5,832 bases of DNA. It comes from Methanobacteriota archaeon. GTDB lineage: Archaea > Thermoplasmatota > Thermoplasmata > RBG-16-68-12. The stretch is from contig VBLZ01000106.1 in NCBI GenBank assembly GCA_005878515.1, forward strand, positions 1 through 5,832. Direction: 5' to 3'. Shown here in pieces: positions 1 through 3,898 of the stretch (positions within the stretch are counted from its first letter, which is position 1; every line of letters starts with the position of its first letter). Below the pieces are notes generated by a model, which was given only the letters and a program-made list of their open reading frames with translations, ran no database searches and was not told where the DNA came from. Made by a program: the position numbers and the translations under genes.

Positions 1-1
1 G

Positions 2-280
2 CCCGAGTTCGTCCGGATACTCAACGACGATGCCGCGGTCTCCAACTTTGGCGCCGAGGTGGCCTTCGCCTTCTACGTGATGTTCTTTTGTTCCCATTGC
101 TACCACATGCGACAACGCGGCATCTTGACCGACAACGATTGGGCGGGCTGGCTGCAATGGACGAAGAACGCCTTCCGGTCCGGTAGGCTTGGGAAGTACT
201 GGAAGGAAGCCGAGATGCAAGCGTGGGTCGACCCGGCCTTCCGGGAGTTCGTCAACCGGGAAATCTTGGTGGGTACCTAG
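2..280 (+). CDS. 3' end of an unrecognised protein gene (start off-window)
   Basis: The frame is open from the left edge to a TAG at 278-280, giving the last 92 residues of a longer protein. A GTG at 59 is an internal codon, because good coding sequence continues upstream of it. The visible part has a hydrophobic, aromatic stretch (about residues 18-35, around AEVAFAFYVMFF) followed by a Cys/His/Tyr cluster (CSHCYH). After that comes a soluble region with many Trp residues and a charged end (DPAFREFVNREI). The spacing of Trp, Gly and Arg in the second half resembles short bacterial and archaeal proteins of unknown function that have an N-terminal membrane segment, but I cannot name a family. 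The next gene starts 34 bases downstream on the same strand, so the two may be co-transcribed. No function is proposed. Confidence 0.7.
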   Translation, partial: PEFVRILNDDAAVSNFGAEVAFAFYVMFFCSHCYHMRQRGILTDNDWAGWLQWTKNAFRSGRLGKYWKEAEMQAWVDPAFREFVNREILVGT

Positions 281-314
281 CGCTCATGGGGCGGAATCCG
301 TGAGGCCGGATGCC

Positions 315-884
315 ATGCGCGTCGTCTCCGTGAACGTCTCCCTGCCGAAGACCGTCGAATGGCGAGGCCGCAAAGTCACGACGGCGATCTTCAAGGAGCC
401 GGTGGAGGGCCGCGTCCGGATCCGGCGAACCGGCCTCGTCGGCGACCGCCAGGCGGACCCGTCCGTCCACGGAGGCCCCGCGAAGGCCGTCTATGCGTAC
501 CCGAGCGAACACTATCCCTTCTGGCGGCGCGAACTCGGGCGGGCCGACCTTCCGTGGGGATCGTTCGGTGAGAACCTCACGACGGAAGGTCTCGACGAGC
601 GGACCCTCCGCGTCGGAGACCGGCTGCGCGTCGGGTCGGCCTCGTTAACGGTGACACAACCGCGGATGCCCTGTTACAAGCTCGGGATCCGGTTCGGGCG
701 GTTGGACATGGTGCGGCGGTTCCTCGCGAGCGGCCGTTCGGGATTCTACCTCGCGGTCCACGAAGAGGGCGATGTGGCCGCGGGAGACCCGATCGAACTT
801 CTCGGGACGGACCATGGGCTCCCGACGGTGTCGCAGGTCGTCGACGAAGTCCGAAGGGAAGAACCGGGCGGATCGTCTCCGTGA
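315..884 (+). CDS. MOSC-domain protein, YiiM-like
   Basis: A 189-residue protein with a clear MOSC (molybdenum cofactor sulfurase C-terminal) domain of the YiiM type. MOSC proteins bind the molybdenum cofactor through a conserved Cys. YiiM of Escherichia coli acts with that cofactor in reducing N-hydroxylated compounds, so a similar cytoplasmic redox or detoxification role is inferred here. Visible family marks are GLVGDRQAD (40-48), HGG (52-54), AVYAYPSEHY (58-67), GSFGENLTTEGL (82-93), VGDRLRVGSA (100-109), and PRMPCYKLG (116-124) with the likely cofactor-binding Cys120, then GFY and AAGDPI (155-160). The length is slightly below that of YiiM (about 220), which has a longer C-terminal tail. 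I chose ATG 315 because GAGG at 303-306 lies eight bases upstream and the domain begins right after it; an in-frame GTG at 300 is the alternative. No TATA-like element precedes it, which fits read-through from the upstream gene. Confidence 0.93.
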   Translation: MRVVSVNVSLPKTVEWRGRKVTTAIFKEPVEGRVRIRRTGLVGDRQADPSVHGGPAKAVYAYPSEHYPFWRRELGRADLPWGSFGENLTTEGLDERTLRVGDRLRVGSASLTVTQPRMPCYKLGIRFGRLDMVRRFLASGRSGFYLAVHEEGDVAAGDPIELLGTDHGLPTVSQVVDEVRREEPGGSSP

Positions 885-960
885 TCGCGACCGATGTTGT
901 TTCGCTCACCTCGTCCTGATGGATGCAAGCCTGGCCCGGAAGTGAAAGCATTCATAACGG

Positions 961-1004
961 TTTTAATGATTGAGCGCGCGTCCTAGCGGAGTGGCGAGGG
1001 AGGG
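961..1004 (+). promoter_or_regulatory. Candidate archaeal promoter and Shine-Dalgarno for the membrane protein gene
   Basis: The gap 885-1010 is GC-rich except for one AT-rich island. TTTTAATG at 961-968 resembles an archaeal TATA box and would place transcription start near 990, leaving a leader of about 20 bases. GGGAGGG at 998-1004 is a strong Shine-Dalgarno six bases before the GTG at 1011. The assignment rests on sequence resemblance and spacing only. Confidence 0.45.
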
Positions 1005-1010
1005 CCGACG

Positions 1011-1439
1011 GTGGGGAATGAGACCGCCAATCTAGACGTCAGCCGTGTCGTGACGCTCGTCGGGACGAGCATCGCGATTTTCACGTTCCTGCTGTTCTTT
1101 CTCTACCCTCGCTTTGCTTCCGGTGAAATCGACCCGGTTCTTTTCCAGCTCACCCTGATTGTCATCGGAGTGGCGATTTTCTCGCTGGTCTATGCGGGGC
1201 TCTACTTCTACACGCTCACTCTTCCTTACTCTTTGGACCCTGCCGAGAGCGGGGCGATTCAGCGAAGAGGAGACCTGTTTTGGCTCGTCGGATATTCGGT
1301 GCTGTTGCTGGAGCCAACTCTGATCTTGCTCACCGTCCGATTGCTGGTTGTGGCTCTGGTCTGGCTGACCCTCTGGCTTTCGTACATCTACTTGACCCTC
1401 CACGAGTACAGAAAGGCCTTGAAGCACAACGTCCGCTGA
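1011..1439 (+). CDS. Four-helix integral membrane protein of unknown function
   Basis: A 142-residue hydrophobic protein starting at GTG, with a strong GGGAGGG ribosome site six bases upstream; there is no competing in-frame ATG nearby. Four membrane segments can be read: about 13-33, 43-69, 89-108 and 109-130. The last two form a hairpin with Glu101-Pro102 and Arg110 lying within the hydrophobic region, which is unusual and may matter for function. A polar loop (about 74-88, DPAESGAIQRRGD) separates helices 2 and 3. The C-terminus is short and basic (EYRKALKHNVR), so by the positive-inside rule it probably faces the cytoplasm. I do not recognise a family. The gene has its own promoter-like element and converges on the TPR gene, from which it is separated by 11 bases. 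Confidence 0.8.
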   Translation: MGNETANLDVSRVVTLVGTSIAIFTFLLFFLYPRFASGEIDPVLFQLTLIVIGVAIFSLVYAGLYFYTLTLPYSLDPAESGAIQRRGDLFWLVGYSVLLLEPTLILLTVRLLVVALVWLTLWLSYIYLTLHEYRKALKHNVR

Positions 1440-1440
1440 A

Positions 1441-1469
1441 CGGCTCGAATTCATGCCCGATTCGAGGCG
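1441..1469. terminator. Inverted repeat at the convergent junction, possible two-way terminator
   Basis: CTCGAAT at 1444-1450 is the exact reverse complement of ATTCGAG at 1460-1466, with a nine-base loop. One G-G mismatch further out, two more pairs (1441-1442 with 1468-1469) extend the stem. It sits directly after the stop of the membrane protein gene and overlaps the stop and last codons of the minus-strand TPR gene. There is no T-run on either side, so it is not a classical intrinsic terminator. The placement is the main support. Confidence 0.35.
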
Positions 1470-2668
1470 TCCTGGTGGGGCGGACCCAGGGCGAATGTGA
1501 CGGCGTCGTCGAGATTCATCTTCTTCCCCTCCGCCCACGCCGCTTCGAACGGCGCGTCGTCCAGCGCTCCCCGGATGGCGGCCAAACCCTTCTCATATTC
1601 CGGCCCCTCATCGGGATCCATCGCGAGGCCCGTGGCATCGAACTGCGCCTTGGCCGCGGCAAAGAGCGTCGCCGCCCGCGTCGGATTTCCCCGCCCGAGG
1701 GCGACTCGTCCCAACCAGATCAGCTCGTACGGCGCGACGTACCGGTCCCCTCGCTTGTACGCGATCTCGAGGCTCTCCCGGATCAGCGGCTCGGCTTCCG
1801 AGAGATTCCCCTCCAGGACCGCGAGGGCGCCCAAGTTTCCGAGTTCGACCGACACGGTGTCCATTCGCCCTAGCTCCCGGTGCAGGGCGAGGTTCTCCCG
1901 ATAGAACGCCTTCGCCCGGCTCAGATCCCCCTCGACTCGCGCCGCGGCGGCGAGCATGTGCAGTGGGCTAGCGGCGTCTTCCTTCTCGCCCCGTTCTCGC
2001 GCGATCGCCAGGGCCTCCTCGCTCCACCGTCGGACTTCGCGCGTGTCCCCCCGACGAAGGGCGAGGCGAGCGAAACCCGTCGTCGCGCGGACGTCGAGAC
2101 GGATGTAGTCCTGCTCCTGCGCAATGCCCCGACACTCCTCGAACGCCTCCCGAGCCATGTCGTCGTCGAGATTTCGGAACGCGAGGATGCCCGCGCCGTA
2201 GAGGGCTCGCGCCCGGGTGATGGACCGCGGCTCCGCACCGGGCGCCGCGAGGGCCTTCGCGAGCCAGGTTCGCGCTTCTTCCGCGTGCCCCCGTGACTCC
2301 TGGAAGAGCCATAGGTCCGCCGCGAGCTCGAGCGCGTCGGCTCCTCGGCCGTGATCGAGGAACCAGGAAAACGCCGCCCGGAGTCCGTCGTGTTCCTTCT
2401 CGAGCCGATTCATCCAGATCGCGTCGGTCGACCCCCACAGGTGAGACTCCGCATCGGCTGCGAGGGCGAGAAGCCGTTCGGAGCGCTCTCCCTCCGCTCC
2501 GTCCCCCGGCATGTTGATCCCAGCCGGGGAATGGTGGGACGTCACTTCAACGTTCCCGGTCGAGCGGCGTCCGGATTCCTGGGTCCGGCGGACGGACTGC
2601 GATTCTCCTGGATTGCCATGAACGGCGAACCTGCGATGGCGGGACGCCACATTATCTGGTTCGGCCAC
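1451..2668 (-). CDS. TPR-repeat protein, C-terminal half of a predicted-ATPase regulator
   Basis: From GTG 2668 this gives 405 residues; from ATG 2512 it gives 353. Family-like sequence begins only near residue 62, so the start is uncertain and the first 52 residues may not be translated. From there it matches the C-terminal half of large LuxR/AfsR-type predicted ATPase regulators. First comes a linker (WMNRLEKEHDGLRAAFSWFL, 85-104), then about six TPR units (roughly 115-148, 154-187, 194-227, 234-267, 274-307, 314-345), and the typical closing segment (YEKGLAAIRGAL to AWAEGKKMNLDDAVTFAL, 358-394). The TPR array probably binds a protein partner. The ATPase (Walker A/B) and helix-turn-helix or cyclase domains that normally precede it are absent, and nothing like them is readable in 2512-2668. 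It may therefore be a stand-alone scaffold or a remnant of a broken, perhaps bacterial-derived, gene. Its coding frame is intact. It is divergent from the TA operon and shares a 42-base promoter region with it. Confidence 0.82.
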   Translation of the reverse strand: MAEPDNVASRHRRFAVHGNPGESQSVRRTQESGRRSTGNVEVTSHHSPAGINMPGDGAEGERSERLLALAADAESHLWGSTDAIWMNRLEKEHDGLRAAFSWFLDHGRGADALELAADLWLFQESRGHAEEARTWLAKALAAPGAEPRSITRARALYGAGILAFRNLDDDMAREAFEECRGIAQEQDYIRLDVRATTGFARLALRRGDTREVRRWSEEALAIARERGEKEDAASPLHMLAAAARVEGDLSRAKAFYRENLALHRELGRMDTVSVELGNLGALAVLEGNLSEAEPLIRESLEIAYKRGDRYVAPYELIWLGRVALGRGNPTRAATLFAAAKAQFDATGLAMDPDEGPEYEKGLAAIRGALDDAPFEAAWAEGKKMNLDDAVTFALGPPHQDASNRA

Positions 2669-2680
2669 CAGGCCCGTAAC

Positions 2681-2689
2681 CTTAAGTAA
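2681..2689 (+). promoter_or_regulatory. TATA-like box of the toxin-antitoxin operon
   Basis: CTTAAGTAA lies in a short AT-rich island inside GC-rich sequence, with its centre about 26 bases before the toxin ATG at 2711. That is the spacing expected if the transcript begins at or next to the ATG, as in leaderless archaeal genes. No Shine-Dalgarno sequence is present before this ATG, in agreement. Confidence 0.5.
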
Positions 2690-2706
2690 TACACGTATTA
2701 TGTGTA
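2690..2706. promoter_or_regulatory. Palindrome in the TA promoter, candidate operator
   Basis: TACAC at 2690-2694 and GTGTA at 2702-2706 form a perfect inverted repeat with a seven-base AT-rich spacer. If one base is allowed to bulge, the flanks (TAA on the left, TTA on the right) extend it. It lies between the TATA-like box and the toxin start, where a bound repressor would block transcription. AbrB/MazE-type antitoxins commonly bind such palindromes to repress their own operon, so this is a reasonable operator candidate. It also lies in the region from which the minus-strand TPR gene must be transcribed. Confidence 0.4.
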
Positions 2707-2710
2707 ATTA

Positions 2711-2917
2711 ATGGCGCGGCGAATCCTCTACAGCCGCCATGCGAGGCAGAGGATGATTCTCCGCGGGATCTCGGAGCGTGAAGTCGATGAAGCCATCCGG
2801 AAAGGGACCAAACGCATACAAGACGGCAAAATTGTGGCATCCTACATGTACTTCGAAGTGGTCTATATGGTCCGCAGGCAGGAGATTCGCGTAATCACGG
2901 TCCAGTTCAGGTGGTGA
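2711..2917 (+). CDS. DUF4258 toxin of a type II toxin-antitoxin pair
   Basis: A 68-residue basic protein of the DUF4258 family. Family marks are the N-terminal SRHARQRMILRGISEREVDEAI (residues 8-29, with His10, Arg14 and Arg18), the GKIVASYMYFEVVYMV strand region (39-54), and the closing IRVITVQFRW. DUF4258 proteins resemble the RelE/BrnT group of small toxins, many of which are ribonucleases, and are often found beside an antitoxin. RNase activity here is inferred, not shown by the sequence. The start is ATG 2711, placed by the promoter spacing and the family N-terminus. The antitoxin ATG follows four bases after the stop, so the pair is an operon with the toxin first. Base composition is less GC-rich than the MOSC and TPR genes, which would fit recent transfer. 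Confidence 0.85.
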   Translation: MARRILYSRHARQRMILRGISEREVDEAIRKGTKRIQDGKIVASYMYFEVVYMVRRQEIRVITVQFRW

Positions 2918-2921
2918 GACG

Positions 2922-3269
2922 ATGGTACGATGTCCGGCATGTGGCAAGGGAGAGCTGCACAGAGGAAAGATCCGTGAGCAGATGTTCGGGGTGGACTTGG
3001 GAGAGTACCCGGCGGAGATCTGCGACTCGTGTGGGGAGTCTTTCGTCGATCAGAAGGCAATGAGAAGGATCGAAGCACGTGCCAAGGAGCTAGGTCTCTG
3101 GGGACTCGCGAAGAAGGTATCGATTGCGAAATCTGGTAATTCGCTCGTCGTCCGCATCCCGGCCGAGCTCGCGAGGTTCCTGAAGCTCAAAGGCGGCGAA
3201 GACGCGCTTGTCCGGCCAGAGGGGCGCGAAAAGATTGTCGTCGAGCTCGCGGAGACGCTACATACATAA
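2922..3269 (+). CDS. Antitoxin: YgiT-type zinc finger joined to AbrB/MazE-like domain
   Basis: A 115-residue protein with two parts. Residues 1-45 are a YgiT-type zinc ribbon with two CxxC pairs (Cys4/Cys7 and Cys34/Cys37), in the order CPAC, FGVDLGEYPAEICDSCGESF. A short helix (about 46-60) leads into an AbrB/MazE-like swapped-hairpin DNA-binding domain (about 64-109: KKVSIAKSGNSLVVRIP, then LKLKGGEDALVRPEG). This combination is typical of antitoxins paired with DUF4258 toxins, above all in archaea. The zinc part is expected to bind the toxin and the AbrB part to bind operator DNA, giving autoregulation; the palindrome upstream of the toxin is the likely target. GGTGA at 2913-2917 overlaps the toxin stop and lies four bases before the ATG. 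It should serve as ribosome site and couple the two translations. Confidence 0.88.
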   Translation: MVRCPACGKGELHRGKIREQMFGVDLGEYPAEICDSCGESFVDQKAMRRIEARAKELGLWGLAKKVSIAKSGNSLVVRIPAELARFLKLKGGEDALVRPEGREKIVVELAETLHT

Positions 3270-3314
3270 CGCCTTAGTGAATCTGGGGGCCTCCGACCCG
3301 GAGTCGCAAGCCCT

Positions 3315-3322
3315 CTTTATCT
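3315..3322 (+). promoter_or_regulatory. TATA-like box of the membrane-anchored nuclease gene
   Basis: CTTTATCT is centred about 28 bases before the ATG at 3346, again the leaderless archaeal spacing. No Shine-Dalgarno sequence is visible before that ATG. The same gap (3270-3345) has a small hairpin (CTCCG 3291-3295 with CGGAG 3299-3303, three-base loop) that could help end the TA transcript. That role is weakly supported. Confidence 0.45.
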
Positions 3323-3345
3323 TTCGAAGCACGTATCGTTATCGC

Positions 3346-3762
3346 ATGGTCGACGCGGACGTCGCTTTTCTGTTGATTGCAGCTGTGGCCACTGGAGTTG
3401 TCATCGGTTTCTTTGTCGGGAAGGCGCTCACTGGCAAGACAAAGGAACTCGAGTTCGGAGGTCGACTCAAAGACGCGCGAAAGGAATCGGTCGCAAAGAG
3501 CCGGTCGACCTTGAGTGGACAGTTCCTGGAGAAATTAGCACCCTCGTTTCCAGACTTTCCCTACGACCCGACGGAGCTTCGGTTCTTGGGCACCCCCGTG
3601 GACTACGTTGTTTTTCAGGGATTGAGTTCTGGCCGCGTAGACAAGATCGTCTTTCTAGAGATCAAAAGCGGTGAGGCAGACCTAACAACGGAGCAGCGAC
3701 GGGTGCGCGACGCGATCGGGAGCAACCGAGTCGATTGGCAGGTCTACCGACCTCCCGAGTAG
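3346..3762 (+). CDS. Membrane-anchored nuclease related to archaeal Holliday junction resolvase
   Basis: A 138-residue protein of the predicted endonuclease family related to archaeal Holliday junction resolvases (Endonuc_Holl, COG4741). One N-terminal membrane helix (about 7-28, AFLLIAAVATGVVIGFFVG) is followed by a basic linker with RLKDARKESVAKSRSTLSGQ (40-59). The nuclease core then follows: E62-x-LAP, PDFPYDPTELRFLGTPVDYVVFQGLSSG with Asp86, and the VFLEIKSG strand with Glu105 and Lys107. Glu62, Asp86 and the Glu-x-Lys pair fit a PD-(D/E)XK active site. The conserved QRRVRDAI segment follows at 117-124. The family is predicted to cut DNA, but its role and true substrate are not established. 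The longer frame starting at 3208 overlaps the antitoxin and adds no family sequence, so ATG 3346 was chosen, supported by the TATA-like box. It converges on the helicase gene. Confidence 0.88.
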   Translation: MVDADVAFLLIAAVATGVVIGFFVGKALTGKTKELEFGGRLKDARKESVAKSRSTLSGQFLEKLAPSFPDFPYDPTELRFLGTPVDYVVFQGLSSGRVDKIVFLEIKSGEADLTTEQRRVRDAIGSNRVDWQVYRPPE

Positions 3763-3780
3763 CTCAGAAGTTGACTCGGG
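3754..3780. terminator. Inverted repeat at the second convergent junction, possible two-way terminator
   Basis: CCCGAGT at 3754-3760 is the exact reverse complement of ACTCGGG at 3774-3780, with a 13-base loop. It spans the TAG stop of the nuclease gene and ends 5 bases before the shifted-frame stop of the helicase (17 bases before the in-frame stop). No T-run follows. Support comes from the perfect stem and from a similar repeat at the other convergent junction. Confidence 0.35.
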
Positions 3781-3784
3781 GCAA

Positions 3785-3898
3785 TCACCGTGGATCATCA
3801 TGACTGGAGAAGTCGAGGTTGATGGGATGGAGGCGGATGCGGCCGCAGTTCACGACCGCCATTCTGGCGATCGACCGGTGAGCGGGGACGAAGATTCC
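3785..3898 (-). other. Probable true 3' end of the helicase gene in a +1 shifted frame
   Basis: In the helicase frame the residues after LDEHTS (residue 620) become a Pro/Arg/Gln-rich, low-complexity tail with mixed third codon positions. Skipping one base in the G-run (CCC on the plus strand, 3897-3899) opens a frame of 37 codons to TGA 3785-3787. It reads IFVPAHRSIARMAVVNCGRI and ends INLDFSSHDDPR. This frame has mostly G or C in third positions, like the rest of the gene, and a normal mix of hydrophobic residues. A stop in this frame at 3920-3922 limits where a shift can occur to about 25 bases. A one-base insertion, real or from sequencing, is the simplest reading. Confidence 0.55.

Noticed and set aside
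189..314. Upstream extension of the MOSC reading frame to an ATG at 189
   Set aside because: It overlaps the end of the preceding gene, encodes Ser/Arg-rich sequence unlike MOSC proteins, and family sequence begins only after ATG 315.
1280..1904. Long plus-strand open frames opposite the TPR gene
   Set aside because: Their products are Arg/Pro/Ser-rich antisense readings of a clear TPR gene; long antisense frames are expected in GC-rich DNA.
3208..3345. Upstream extension of the nuclease reading frame to an ATG at 3208
   Set aside because: It overlaps the antitoxin gene, adds an Arg/Ser-rich stretch with no family match, and ignores the TATA-like box that points to ATG 3346.
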